Virus record (IMG/VR): IMGVR_UViG_3300042141_000103
Span: 1-28,805 of that record
Direction: 5' to 3' (one strand)
Source: a virus
DNA: 28,805 nt
Both the position numbers and the translations under genes were made by a program. The notes below the pieces were generated by a model. The model ran no database searches. It had not been told where the DNA came from and saw nothing but the letters and a program-made list of their open reading frames with translations. Positions 1 through 9,514 of the stretch are shown piece after piece. Every line of letters starts with the position of its first letter. Position 1 is the stretch's first letter.

Positions 1-550
1 CGTCCTTGCAACTCTCGACGACGCTCATGCCATGCACGCCGTCGTCGCTCGGCCCACGCATGTGCAGGATCGCATCCTGCGAGTACACCGTCTCGCGGCC
101 GTTCTCCTCGCGGTACTTGTAGCGGAGTCGCCCGTTCTCGATCCGCTCCACCGTCATGCGGGACGGGTGCAGCGGAATGAGTTGATCGACCGCACCCGAC
201 GCCCCCGAGCGGATCTCGCTGTAGGCGTCGCCCCATAGCCCGACGTGGAAAACCGCCTGCTCACGCCACTCGAAGCTCGTCTGCCATTCGTTCGGCTGCT
301 GGTGGAGACGACGATACAGCGGCAACTCGACGGCACGGCGAGTCCCGCGAGCCATGCGTTCGAGCACGTGGAGCGGCAGGCTCGCGACGCTCTCCGACAG
401 GATTCGCAGGCACGCGAACACCGCCGACACTTGCAGGGCGTTGCTCGCGTCGATGCGGATTCCTGCGGCCGAGCGGGACGAGTACTCCTCGTCCCACATT
501 CGCTCCTCACCGGGAAGCCAGAGAATGCGATGCTGTGCGTTGGCGATCAT
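1..550 (-). CDS. HK97-type phage portal protein, N-terminal part (runs off left edge)
   Basis: Portal proteins form the dodecameric ring at the capsid vertex through which DNA is packaged. The frame is open from the ATG at 550 to the window edge, giving 183 residues. It contains the segment SAVFACLRILSESVASLPLH (about residues 42-61), which is typical of the HK97/Phage_portal family N-terminus, then a motif around WGDAYSEI and the LIPLHPSRM strand. The start is fixed by a TGATG overlap with the large terminase stop at 550-552, so the two are translationally coupled. The order terS-terL-portal is canonical for siphovirus-like phages. The C-terminal part, and presumably the protease and major capsid genes, lie beyond position 1. 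The family call is from recognised motifs, not a search. Confidence 0.93.
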   Translation of the reverse strand, partial: MIANAQHRILWLPGEERMWDEEYSSRSAAGIRIDASNALQVSAVFACLRILSESVASLPLHVLERMARGTRRAVELPLYRRLHQQPNEWQTSFEWREQAVFHVGLWGDAYSEIRSGASGAVDQLIPLHPSRMTVERIENGRLRYKYREENGRETVYSQDAILHMRGPSDDGVHGMSVVESCKD

Positions 551-2224
551 CAGACGAAAAAGATCTCAGGGGTGCCCGAGGGCTTTTGCTCCTGCTCGGA
601 TCGCATCCACGAGCCGATGCCCTGGCAGAGGGCGACGATGCCGTCGATACGCTCCGTGCTGGCGGTCTTGCTCGGGTAGATGTTGCCGTGCCGGTCCTCG
701 TGAACAGCGACGTTACCTGCACACCACGTGAGCACTGGATGCCCGCCGTGCCGCACCATGCCGCTCAGCACGAGGTTCTCCAGCGTCTTGGCGGGAGCCG
801 ACATTCCGGGGCCGCCTTGGGGATATCCTCGCACGTCAAGCCCGTCCCCTTGCAGTAAGTTTGCCAACATCTGAGCGTTGAACTTCATATCGACCGCCAA
901 CTGACGCACCCGGTAGCGGTCGCAGATTGCCTTGATGTCGGCGTGGAGCCGGGTGTAGTCGGTGACGTTGCCGTCGGTCACCCGGATCTGCCCGTCGCGA
1001 ATCCACCCGAGGTAGTCCACCTTGTCGCGCTGAGCCCGCTCGACGGCGTTCGCCTCGGGAATCCAGAAGAACGGCAGCACGTCGATCGTGTTGTCCTCGG
1101 GATCGGGGCAGACGAGCACCAAGGCCGAGAGGTCATACGTGCTCGCGAGATCGAGCCCGGCGTAGACGGGACGGTCCCCGAAGTCCCGCAGCGGATTCGC
1201 ACAGCGAGCCCACGCCGCCGGGGCGATCCACCGCGTGTCCTGCGTCGTCCAGACGTTGAGCCGGTAGCGGAGGAATGAGTTGAGCTTCGTCGGCGACTGC
1301 TCGGCCTCGCGGGCGTCGGCCGCGAACGACTCCTCGGTGATCGTCTCGCCGAGCGACGGGTTCGCCTGCCGCCAGACCTTCGGGTCTTTCCACGAACCGT
1401 CGGTCGCACAGTCTGGCGGTGCCGCGTAGATGCAGCCGTAGAATGTCGGATCGTACGCCGGGTCGGCGATGCACTTCTCCGCGTAGGAGTGCTGCTCCCA
1501 GCAGATGCTGCGACGGTCATAGCCAGCCGTGGTGATCGACAGGATGAGCGGTTGACGCCGGGCAGCGCCGCCGTACCGCAACGCATCCCAGAGGCGACGG
1601 TCCCGCTGGGCGTGGAGCTCGTCGAAGAGGAGCATGTGGATGTTGAGACCCTCGGCCCGGAACGCATCCGCCGAGAGCACCCGGTAGAACGAGTTCGTCT
1701 GGCGATCGACGATCGTCTTTCGCGAGTCGATCACTTCGAGCCGCTTCGACAGCGACGGCGACGCACGCACCATCGACGCCGCCTCGCGGTAGATGATGCC
1801 CGCCTGCTCGCGGTCACTGGCAGCGCCGTAGATCTCGGCACCTGGCTCGTTGTCGCAGACGAGGCCGTAGAGGGCGACGCCTGCGAGGGTCGTGCTTTTG
1901 CCCTGTTTCTTCGGAAGCTATTTTCTGGAGCGTGCCCCCGAGCCATTACGGCCCGAGGGCACACCCCAGTTCTATGTATGCGGTGCGGTATTGCCGCGCC
2001 CCGTCCTGTCTCACTCTCGCGAACACATCGGACAGCATCTTCCGCTGCCACTCCAAGAGCAGGAACGGCTGGCCCGCCTTCTGTCCCTTGCTGTGCCGAA
2101 GAATCTCCTCAAAGAACCGACGCACGAGCGTCTCTTTCCTCGGGTCGATCGGCGGGATCAGATCAGCCGTGCGACTTGAGGAGTTCCGCGAGGTCGTCCT
2201 TTGGCGCTTCGTTCTTTTGACCAA
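550..2224 (-). CDS. terL: Terminase large subunit, frame interrupted by a 52-nt hairpin (candidate translational bypass)
   Basis: This is the packaging ATPase/nuclease. Two frames encode it. The upstream part (2224-1967, 86 codons) ends in YIEL. The downstream part begins CCG at 1914 with PKKQGKSTT, the Walker A loop. Walker B is LLFDE near 1630. Nuclease-fold acidic residues lie in AGLDLAS (near 1150), LAVDMKF (near 880) and TERIDGI (near 640). The order and total length (about 540 residues) fit the Terminase_1 family. Translated without recoding, the upstream part adds GCALGP and stops at TAA 1948-1946. Removing 52 nt (1969-1918, or equivalently 1966-1915) gives YIELPKKQ with no other defect. 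The start at 2224 overlaps terS by 62 nt; no better start was seen. Alternatives are a true inactivating insertion or an assembly error, but everything else in the gene is intact. Confidence 0.88.
1918..1969 (-). other. 52-nt hairpin element inside terL, candidate ribosome bypass (byp/hop) sequence
   Basis: On the coding strand, bases 1969-1950 pair with 1944-1925 to form a 20-bp stem without a mismatch. Sixteen pairs are Watson-Crick and four are G-U (1965:1929, 1963:1931, 1956:1938, 1953:1941). The loop is GTAAT (1949-1945). The stem begins exactly on Leu codon CTG (1969-1967). After the stem come AAAATAG and Leu codon CTT (1917-1915), then CCG in the terminase frame. TAA lies in the loop in the incoming frame, and TAG sits directly before CTT in the outgoing frame. 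The interruption shifts the frame because 52 is not a multiple of three. T4 gene 60 has a 50-nt bypass with a takeoff-site hairpin; this layout is similar by inference. No U-tract follows on the coding strand, so a terminator is unlikely. Confidence 0.75.
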
Positions 2225-2627
2225 GTCGCACCCTGCTACTCGGAGTGAGCCCGAACTCAGTCATCAGCGACGCCTGGAGCGAGACGAGCCCGCGATAGAG
2301 CGAGCCCGCCGGGTTCGGCTTCACGCCGCCGAGGTTAGTGTGAATCACCGATCCACTCGCCCGGAGTTCGAGCAGACAGGACTGCGCCGCCGCGTGAACC
2401 TCGCACAGAGTCGCGAGCGCCTCGCCGTCGCCGAGCGTCAGCACGCCCATGCCCGAGAGCAGCGACGCGAGCTCGTTCCACTTGGCAACGGCGACCGGTT
2501 CGACCGCGAGTCGCTCGGGCATCGGCGGCACGCCGAGAGGAGCCGACGGTTCGCGGAGCGAACCACGCGCGGTGCCGTCTGCGATCTTCAGCGCGGTCGG
2601 CTTCGGCTTGCGGCCACGGGTCGCCAT
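2163..2627 (-). CDS. terS: Terminase small subunit, P27 family
   Basis: The small terminase recognises phage DNA and loads the large subunit. The protein has 154 residues, normal for the P27 family, and begins with the characteristic basic segment GRKPKPTALKIADG (residues 5-18), followed by a proline-rich stretch with PPMPERL. A helical middle (about residues 48-90) carries KWNELASLL and the GDGEALATLCEV segment that recurs in this family. The C-terminus, ending LAELLKSHG, overlaps the large-subunit start by 62 nt. The ATG at 2627 is preceded by a short possible micro-ORF and an HNH gene. The combination HNH, terS, terL, portal is common in HK97-like phages. Confidence 0.93.
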   Translation of the reverse strand: MATRGRKPKPTALKIADGTARGSLREPSAPLGVPPMPERLAVEPVAVAKWNELASLLSGMGVLTLGDGEALATLCEVHAAAQSCLLELRASGSVIHTNLGGVKPNPAGSLYRGLVSLQASLMTEFGLTPSSRVRLGQKNEAPKDDLAELLKSHG

Positions 2628-2630
2628 GTT

Positions 2631-2705
2631 TCACGCGGCAAAAACGCCGTTCCTATTCCTCAATTCGCGCACGTGGCGGCAACGGATGGCTTTCGTCATC
2701 GCCAT
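2631..2705 (-). CDS. Possible 24-residue micro-ORF upstream of terS
   Basis: Between the HNH stop and the terS start there is one short frame from ATG 2705 to TGA 2631-2633, encoding a basic peptide beginning MAMTKAIRCRHV. A second in-frame ATG at 2699 has GGTGG seven bases upstream, a usable ribosome-binding site. The stop lies only 3 nt before the terS ATG, which would allow coupling. It could be a leader peptide or chance; nothing in the peptide is recognisable. The same gap also has a weak inverted repeat (CGGC-GTTTTT-GCCG) close to the terS start. Confidence 0.25.
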   Translation of the reverse strand: MAMTKAIRCRHVRELRNRNGVFAA

Positions 2706-2722
2706 GCCACCTTGGCAGGGGG

Positions 2723-3070
2723 CTATGGGGTGCCTTTCGCACGCGCCGCCGTCTCGTTTGCCGTCTTCCGGCTGTGACACGAATGGCACAAGCACTGACC
2801 GACATCCACGTCATACCGAGAGCGTCCATCGACGCAGACCTTCGTGCCCGGCACGACCGGCGACACGTGGTCCGCGTGGGCGTTGCCCTTCTCGCCGCAC
2901 ACGTGGCCGCACGCCCGGCACGTCCAGTTGTCACGCAGTAGGACAGCACGTCGCCACGCCGAGTGACGCCTGTCGCTGTAGCCCCGCTGGTATCCGTTGG
3001 GGCGATTCTCTTTCCGCTTGATCCGGTAGTTCGGCCGGGCCGCCCGGATGAACTCGATGCGCTGCGGCAT
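2723..3070 (-). CDS. HNH endonuclease next to the terminase
   Basis: The protein has 115 residues. A basic N-terminal region (RIKRKENRPNGYQRGY) precedes a complete HNH module: CRACGHVC (zinc Cys pair, about residues 52-59), the catalytic strand NAHADHVSPVVPG (about 64-76), and the second Cys pair with His, CLCHSCHSRKT (about 93-103). Stand-alone HNH proteins next to terminase genes cut DNA during packaging in HK97-like phages, which is the simplest role here. Because the neighbouring terL carries a possible mobile bypass element, a homing-type role is also worth considering, although nothing in this sequence alone supports that. Stop TAG at 2723-2725. Confidence 0.93.
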   Translation of the reverse strand: MPQRIEFIRAARPNYRIKRKENRPNGYQRGYSDRRHSAWRRAVLLRDNWTCRACGHVCGEKGNAHADHVSPVVPGTKVCVDGRSRYDVDVGQCLCHSCHSRKTANETAARAKGTP

Positions 3071-3074
3071 GACT

Positions 3075-4027
<953 letters not shown>

Positions 4028-4043
<16 letters not shown>

Positions 4044-4954
4044 CGATCCCTCCACCATGCGACCGTCTCCGCGATTCCGTCCTTGAGCGTGACCTTCGGC
4101 TCCCATTCGAGGAGCGTGCGTGCCCGCGTGATGTCCACCGCACGCCTCGGCTGGCCGTCGGGCTTCGATGAGTCCCAGCGAATCTCGCCCATGTATCCGC
4201 ACTCGCCCGCGATCATCTCGGCCAACTTCCTCATCTGCACTTCGCCGCCACCACCCAGGTTGATCGGATCGGGCGTCGTCACAGTCTCCGCTGCTCGCAC
4301 AATTCCCTCGGCAGCGTCATCGACGTGCAGGAACTCGCGCGACGCGCAGCCCGTGCCCCAGAGCGTGACGGGATCGGTGCGGCAGAATCGGCGGATCATC
4401 GCCGGGATAACGTGCGACGATGCCGGGTCAAAGTTGTCGTGCGGGCCGTACAGGTTCGTCGGAATCACTACAGCGCCCGGTAGGGAATACTGCTGGTGGT
4501 ACTGCTTGAGCAGTTCGTAGATCGCTCGCTTCGCAATCCCGTACCCGGCGTTCGTTGGTTCGGGGTAGCCGTTCCACAAGTCGCTCTCGACGAACGGCAC
4601 GGGCGGGTCGAGCGGGTAACTGCACACCGTACCGACGACGACGACCTTCTCGACCTCGAACCGTCGGCACTGCTCGACGACGTTCACGCCCATCGCCAAG
4701 TTCGCGTACGTGAACCGTCCCGGCGTCTTCATGTTCGCGCCGATGCCGCCGACCTCGGCCGCGAGGTGCAGCACGACCTCGGGCCGGTGGTCGTCGAATA
4801 GGTCGATCGTGTCCTCTTCGCTGGTCAGGTCGCACGCGACCCTGCGAGGCACGATCACGTGACGGCATCCGCGACCGTGCAGCACGCGGCAGACCGCCTT
4901 GCCCAGAAACCCGGCACCGCCCGTGACGAGGATTCGCTTCGTGTTGAGTTCCAT
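4028..4954 (-). CDS. fcl: GDP-L-fucose synthase (epimerase/reductase)
   Basis: This enzyme makes GDP-L-fucose from the Gmd product by 3,5-epimerisation and NADPH reduction. The 308-residue SDR protein has [14 protein letters not shown] at the N-terminus (about residues 8-21), [14 protein letters not shown] (about 60-73), the Ser strand VGTVCSYP, and YGIAKRA with the catalytic Tyr and Lys (about 136-142). These are followed by [10 protein letters not shown], typical of this enzyme, and VIPAMIRRF. The cofactor and catalytic residues I can see are all present. It lies directly upstream of gmd in transcription order and overlaps it by 16 nt. Together they supply the donor that a neighbouring fucosyltransferase-like enzyme could use, but no fucosyltransferase is proven here. 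Confidence 0.95.
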
Positions 4955-4980
4955 GCCCGCATGGTGCCGGGCGTGTCAAC

Positions 4981-5916
4981 TCAGCCGTCCTCGTTTCGGC
5001 TGGCGAAGTAGCCCCGCACCCACTCAACCAACTCAGGAGGTGCCGAGTCCGTCCAGCGCAGCAGCCCGTTCTCGTCCACCTCGACGTGCGTCGCAGGGTC
5101 ATAGCCGCCGTTGACGACGGGAAACCACCGGGAGTGATACTGCCGATCGGCGAGGCTTCCGTGGTGCAGGTGCATCGCGTCACCGGGCAGGCACGCGACC
5201 TCCCCTCGGACCTTCGCGTACGCCACCTCGCTCCACTCGCGGAAGTGCCTTGCCATCGGCTCGTTCATCATCCGCAGGCAGCGCTTCACTTGGTGGTTCG
5301 TCCATCCCTCGACCATCATCGAATCGCCGCTGCCGACGATGTGCCGATCGTAGAGCGGCCAGATGTCGCGTCGTGCCGCCCACGCACCGCCGGGACAGCA
5401 GTTTTGCTCGCTCAGGTATCGCTCGCAGCGATGCCCGACGCAGAGCTTCGTGCTCTCGATCTGCCCGTCAGGACCGGCGCAGTGCCACTCGTTCCAGCAC
5501 TGCACGACCGGCCACTCTTCGAGCGTGCGGCACAGTCGCTCGGGCCACTGGTGGTCGAGGAAGATCATGTCGGCGTCGATCCACGCGACCTTGTCGAACC
5601 GATCCGGCAGTCTCTCGACCGCGAGGTTGATCAGCCGCTCCTTCTGCCATAGCACGTTGCGGTCGCCGCCCCGGACCCTGAGCCAGGCGTCGTCGCACGT
5701 GAACGCTTGCCCTTCGTAGGCGAGCTCGACGTTGAACGTCGGCACGCCCCACCACTTCATCTCGTGCAAGAACCGGAGGTAGTTCCTCCGCAGCGATCGC
5801 CACCCAGCAGGGTTCCAGAACACGCACACCACGGCGAGATCGCCGGGTAGCGGCACCCGCTCGCGTCGCTCGCGTTGCGGCTCTTCGCGACGCAGGATCG
5901 ACGACAGGACGACCAT
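4981..5916 (-). CDS. GT-A-type glycosyltransferase-like protein
   Basis: The 311-residue protein begins with a basic N-terminus and then the Rossmann-like strand LAVVCVFWNPAGW (about residues 27-39), a feature of phage-encoded sugar transferases. The metal/sugar-nucleotide DxD motif is AWIDADMIF (Asp114, Asp116). Downstream are several Cys residues (CVGHRCERYLSEQNCCPGG) and a late MHLHHGS segment that could supply a metal-coordinating His. Donor and acceptor cannot be read from the sequence. Its position directly upstream of fcl and gmd suggests use of GDP-fucose or another GDP-sugar, as inference. The stop and the previous gene's start are contiguous (TGAATG at 5919-5914). Confidence 0.78.
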   Translation of the reverse strand: MVVLSSILRREEPQRERRERVPLPGDLAVVCVFWNPAGWRSLRRNYLRFLHEMKWWGVPTFNVELAYEGQAFTCDDAWLRVRGGDRNVLWQKERLINLAVERLPDRFDKVAWIDADMIFLDHQWPERLCRTLEEWPVVQCWNEWHCAGPDGQIESTKLCVGHRCERYLSEQNCCPGGAWAARRDIWPLYDRHIVGSGDSMMVEGWTNHQVKRCLRMMNEPMARHFREWSEVAYAKVRGEVACLPGDAMHLHHGSLADRQYHSRWFPVVNGGYDPATHVEVDENGLLRWTDSAPPELVEWVRGYFASRNEDG

Positions 5917-6231
5917 TCACTCGCCCGCCGCCACCACGCCCTGCTCAACGCCCACCTTCGCCACGTAATTCATCAACGCCCCCACCGCCGCCGCGAGGTC
6001 GGGATCGGAGTCGGCCCCCGCGAGCAGGTCGCGCACGTGCAGCCGCACCGGCTCGGCGGGTGCCTCTTCGACGCCGGTCTCGGTGGTGCGAAACCGCACC
6101 AACGTCACGCGGGCTTCGGCCTCGCCGCCTGTCACGGATGACAGGACGATTTCTCTAATCCACCACTTGTCGAATACCTTCGCAGGAACGTCCAACGGTT
6201 CAGCACAGTACAGCGTGGGGATGTCAGGCAT
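5917..6231 (-). CDS. Small unknown protein between tail fibre and glycosyltransferase
   Basis: I do not recognise this 104-residue acidic protein. It starts [12 protein letters not shown], has a beta-rich first half ([23 protein letters not shown]) and a helical, Ala-rich C-terminus ([19 protein letters not shown]). The start at 6231 overlaps the fibre stop by 8 nt, so it is translated with the fibre. Small genes following fibre genes often encode fibre assembly factors or structural accessories, but that is only a positional inference. Confidence 0.72.
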   Translation of the reverse strand: MPDIPTLYCAEPLDVPAKVFDKWWIREIVLSSVTGGEAEARVTLVRFRTTETGVEEAPAEPVRLHVRDLLAGADSDPDLAAAVGALMNYVAKVGVEQGVVAAGE

Positions 6232-8434
6232 GGCTCAGTCGCTCCTCTAGTGCGGCGATGCGTGCGTTCGACTCTTGCAGTGCCCGGATCAGTACTGGCA
6301 CCAGTTTCTCGTAGGCCAGCCCAAGATGGTCGCCGCACTGTGCGACGACGCTGTCGGCGTAGTCGGTGCCCGCCAGCGCCGCCTGAGCCTCTTGCGCGAT
6401 CAGTCCCACCTGACGCTCGGTGGCGAAGTTGCGGTCGCTCTGCGGAATGAAGTCAAACGCGACGGGCCGCAGCGATTCGATGACGCTGGTGGCGTCGGTC
6501 AGCGATTCGACGCGAGTCTTGAAACGTGCGTCGGATGTGGCGATGGTCGCGTTGGTTGCGTAAATCTGGGAGTTGACTTGGAGGAGGTAGGCACCGTTGT
6601 CGGTGGTGCTGCCGATTAGGACTTCGCCGCCCAGTGCCTGCATATATATTGGATACGCAAGCGACGATCCGAACGACTGGCACTGTATGTACGTTCCGCC
6701 AGTGCTGGTATTGACGCCGCCGATCCCTAGTCCGTAACCAGCCGAAAAGTTTTCAATTGTGAGCGGATAGTATGTTTTCGCACCTAACGCTGGCGTTCCG
6801 TTGGCTGACTGATATAGAGACGTAACGCCAACAACATTTAGTCGATCTGCCGTCGTCGTCGTCCCAATCCCCACATTCCCGCTCGCATCCACCCGCACCC
6901 GCTCGGTGCCGTTGGTGACAAACGTCAGAATGTCGGCCCCAGCCCGTCCGACTCCGGTGTTGGTGTCACCGTCGAACCCGTAGACGACGCTGTTCGATGT
7001 GGTGAGGTCGTCCGCGAGTATCTGCCCCGTGAACGTGGCGGTGCCGGTGGAGGAGATGGTGAGGCGGGTGGTGTTGTTTGTGTCGATGTAGAGCGGCTTG
7101 TTGACCTCAACGCGGATCACGCCCTCTTCGTTGCCGTTGAGGCCAAGCAGCAACCCGGCACTGCTGCCAGAGTCAGTGTTGGTGATGCGCGCGTATACGT
7201 CAGCGCCGGACCCCTCATGAACGTGCAGTCTCTGCGTAGGCGTTACGTTGATGCCGACGCTGCCGGTGAACGCCGGACTCGCCGTCGGCTGCACTGAGAG
7301 CGTGGTCCTCGCCGCTGCGGCGTCGGCGTCGTCGATCAGCGAGCGACCGAACGAAGTGCAGGTGATCTCCTCCACGTCGCCTGCACCCGCAGACGAGCGA
7401 CCGAGCAAGCGGTCGGTGGCGGAGACGTTCTGAAGTTTGGCGTAGGTGACGGCGTCGTTGGCAAGTTTCGCCGTCGTCACGCTGCCATCGGTCGGCGTGC
7501 GGGTGTCGCTCAGGCGGGCGTCGTTGCCCTCGCAGAACGACGACGCCGACGTGCCGAAGGTGCCCGTCGTCAGCACGCCCGACGTTGTGGTGATGACCGG
7601 CAGGTTCGCGGTCGATCCGATCGCACCGGCGTTGCTGATGTTGCCGTGGGAGTGACTTGTCGGCGTCCTCGCATCCGATAGCCGCGAGTCGTTGCCCTGA
7701 CACGCAGTGCCGCCACTGGTCCCGTACGTCACGCTCACCGTGCCCGACGACACGCCGAGGCCCGTGCCGACAATGATCGCACCGGCGGCACCCGTCGTCG
7801 CAAGAGGCAGGCGGGCGGCGTCCAGTGTGCCGGAGGTGACCGCACTGGCCGCGATGGCGATCGTCGTGTTCGACGCCGCCGTCAGGCGACCGTCAGCGCC
7901 GACGGTGAACGTGGCGACCTGCGTTGCCGAGCCGTAGGACGCTGCTGACACACCGCTGGCGGCGATCGTCGGATTCGGGTATGTCCCTGCGAGCGAGCCG
8001 CCTGCGCTTCCTGTCGGTGCGCGTGAGTCGGAGAGCCTCGCGTCATTGCCGATGCACACGGTGCTGGACGTGCTGCCCGTCGGGATGCGGGCGATGTCCA
8101 GCGTGCCGGACGTGATGTCCGACGCTGCGTGCGTGTGCGACGACGACGCCTTGCCGTCGAGCGCCGTCTGCAAGCCGGTCACGTCCGAGATCGAATGCGT
8201 GTGGCTGCTTGACGCCTTGCCGTCGAGGGCGGTTTGCAGCCCCGTTACATCCGAGATCGAGTGCGTGTGCGACGCGAGGGCGTAGCTCTGGAACGTGAAC
8301 GACGTGATCACGTTCGAGGCGTTCTTCCAGAACACCTTGCCGTCGGCGTAGTTGATCGCGATCTCGCCGTGCTCGAGCGACGACGGCGTGGCCGATGCTG
8401 TGCCGCTGCGGCGAATCTTGACTGTCGTGGGCAT
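6224..8434 (-). CDS. Tail fibre with C-terminal peptidase S74 intramolecular chaperone
   Basis: The 736-residue fibre begins with [11 protein letters not shown] and a [17 protein letters not shown] segment, an N-terminal module shared with the next fibre gene. Two 22-residue repeats with [18 protein letters not shown] follow (about residues 53-96), then further HxH sites (SHTHAAS, SHSHGN). The last roughly 105 residues are an S74 chaperone: [14 protein letters not shown] contains the expected Ser-Asp at its start, and the end is a coiled coil ([19 protein letters not shown]). S74 domains drive trimerisation and then cut themselves off. The region just before it (6600-6860 in DNA) is AT-richer than its surroundings, as if a receptor-binding tip had been exchanged. 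Stop at 6224. Confidence 0.92.
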   Translation of the reverse strand: MPTTVKIRRSGTASATPSSLEHGEIAINYADGKVFWKNASNVITSFTFQSYALASHTHSISDVTGLQTALDGKASSSHTHSISDVTGLQTALDGKASSSHTHAASDITSGTLDIARIPTGSTSSTVCIGNDARLSDSRAPTGSAGGSLAGTYPNPTIAASGVSAASYGSATQVATFTVGADGRLTAASNTTIAIAASAVTSGTLDAARLPLATTGAAGAIIVGTGLGVSSGTVSVTYGTSGGTACQGNDSRLSDARTPTSHSHGNISNAGAIGSTANLPVITTTSGVLTTGTFGTSASSFCEGNDARLSDTRTPTDGSVTTAKLANDAVTYAKLQNVSATDRLLGRSSAGAGDVEEITCTSFGRSLIDDADAAAARTTLSVQPTASPAFTGSVGINVTPTQRLHVHEGSGADVYARITNTDSGSSAGLLLGLNGNEEGVIRVEVNKPLYIDTNNTTRLTISSTGTATFTGQILADDLTTSNSVVYGFDGDTNTGVGRAGADILTFVTNGTERVRVDASGNVGIGTTTTADRLNVVGVTSLYQSANGTPALGAKTYYPLTIENFSAGYGLGIGGVNTSTGGTYIQCQSFGSSLAYPIYMQALGGEVLIGSTTDNGAYLLQVNSQIYATNATIATSDARFKTRVESLTDATSVIESLRPVAFDFIPQSDRNFATERQVGLIAQEAQAALAGTDYADSVVAQCGDHLGLAYEKLVPVLIRALQESNARIAALEERLSHA
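8145..8276 (-). repeat. Two tandem 66-bp units in the fibre gene encoding HxH motifs
   Basis: The plus-strand text GACGCCTTGCCGTCGAG recurs at 8145 and 8211, a period of 66 bp (22 codons). Both copies encode [20 protein letters not shown] with only a few base differences, mostly silent. HxH repeats in trimeric fibres such as the T4 gp37 tip bind iron along the fibre axis; a similar role is inferred here. The tandem form suggests a recent duplication that can expand or contract. Confidence 0.85.
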
Positions 8435-8437
8435 GCG

Positions 8438-9514
8438 TCAGAACGTCCCGCCGTCGATGGTCGTCGCCCAGGCGATCGTGTCGCTCGATGCCGTGTAGGC
8501 GAGGAGTCCATCGTTCGTACCGCCGCCGTCAAGCGCGGTGATCGTGTTCGTGTCGTTCGCCACGAGGACCGTGCCTTTCGCGACGCTGGTCAACCCAGTG
8601 CCGCCGTAGGCGACGCCGACCGCCGTGCCCTGCCAGACGCCAGTGCCGATAGTGCCGACGCTCGTGAGCGAGGACGACACGACCGTGGAGCCCAACGTCG
8701 TCTTGCTCAGCACCGACACGCCGTCGATCCGGTAGGCGTAGCCCGAGGTGAGCTCGATGTTCTGGTTGTAGGTCCACGAATCGGTCGAGTTCGTCCAAAG
8801 GATCGTCTTATCGGTCGATCCCTTGAGCGTGATTCCGCCACCGTCGGCGGTCGTGTCCGTCGGGCTGTAGACGCTGCCGAGCTCGATGTTCTTGTCATCG
8901 ACCGTGACCGTCGTCGAGTTGACCGTCGTGACCGTGCCGTTGACCGTGAGGTTGCCGGTCACCGTGAGATCGCCGCCGACCGTCGCGTTGCCGCTGGTGG
9001 TGAGCGTCGTCGCTGCGATCTGCCCGGCCGAGCCGTAGATCACCGCCTTCGAGTTCACGACCGTGTTCGCGATCGAGCCGTCCACGAGGTTCAGTTCGGC
9101 GGCCGAGGACGTGACGGTCGTCGAACCAAGTTGGAACGTGCCCGTGACGTTGACCGTGCCCGAGAACGTGTACGTGCCGGTCGGCGTCGCCGTGCCGGTC
9201 ATCGGGATGTACACGCCCGACAGCGACGGAATGTCGTCGGCAGTCAGTGACCGGAACGTCGGTGCGGCAGCGGCACCGCTCGTCGGACCAGCGAGGACCG
9301 TGTTCGCAGCGCGCACTTCGGTGATCGAAACGAACGCGCCCGACCCACCGATCGCGATGACGCTGGTAGCCGAGCCGCCAGCGCCGCCGGTGCCTGTACC
9401 GTAGTAGAGGATGTTGCTGTTCTCGTTGAACGCGAGCTCCGCGTTCGCGAGCGAGCTCGGCGCTCCGGCACCGCCAGACGACGCGCGACGCTTGATGCGG
9501 ATTGTGTTGGGCAT
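8438..9514 (-). CDS. Tail fibre / structural protein with repetitive beta-rich shaft
   Basis: The 358-residue protein begins MPNTIRIKRRASSG and continues with PSSLANAELAFNENSN, the same N-terminal module as the 736-residue fibre next to it. The rest is rich in Gly, Ser and Thr: TATPTGTYTFSGTVNVTGTF, then GDLTVTGNLTVNGTVTTVNS and VTVDDKNIELG (a segment I associate with fibres of aquatic phages), then AYGGTGLTSVAKGTVLVAN. It ends WATTIDGGTF, a tail also seen in the preceding small protein. No enzymatic motif is visible, so it is a shaft or collar protein. Start ATG at 9514 overlaps the previous stop as TGATG. A gap of only 3 nt separates its stop from the next ATG. Confidence 0.85.
   Translation of the reverse strand: MPNTIRIKRRASSGGAGAPSSLANAELAFNENSNILYYGTGTGGAGGSATSVIAIGGSGAFVSITEVRAANTVLAGPTSGAAAAPTFRSLTADDIPSLSGVYIPMTGTATPTGTYTFSGTVNVTGTFQLGSTTVTSSAAELNLVDGSIANTVVNSKAVIYGSAGQIAATTLTTSGNATVGGDLTVTGNLTVNGTVTTVNSTTVTVDDKNIELGSVYSPTDTTADGGGITLKGSTDKTILWTNSTDSWTYNQNIELTSGYAYRIDGVSVLSKTTLGSTVVSSSLTSVGTIGTGVWQGTAVGVAYGGTGLTSVAKGTVLVANDTNTITALDGGGTNDGLLAYTASSDTIAWATTIDGGTF

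Noticed and set aside
1918-1969. Group I/II intron or intein in terL
   Set aside because: At 52 nt it is far too short for any known self-splicing intron, and the peptide it encodes (GCALGP then stop) cannot be an intein.
1921-1969. Transcription terminator in terL
   Set aside because: The stem is followed by AAAATAG, not a U-run, on the coding strand, and a terminator inside terL ahead of portal and capsid genes would be damaging.
8234-9250. Long plus-strand open frame of 338 codons
   Set aside because: It is antisense to the fibre genes and is extremely Arg/Asp-rich, as expected for a shadow.
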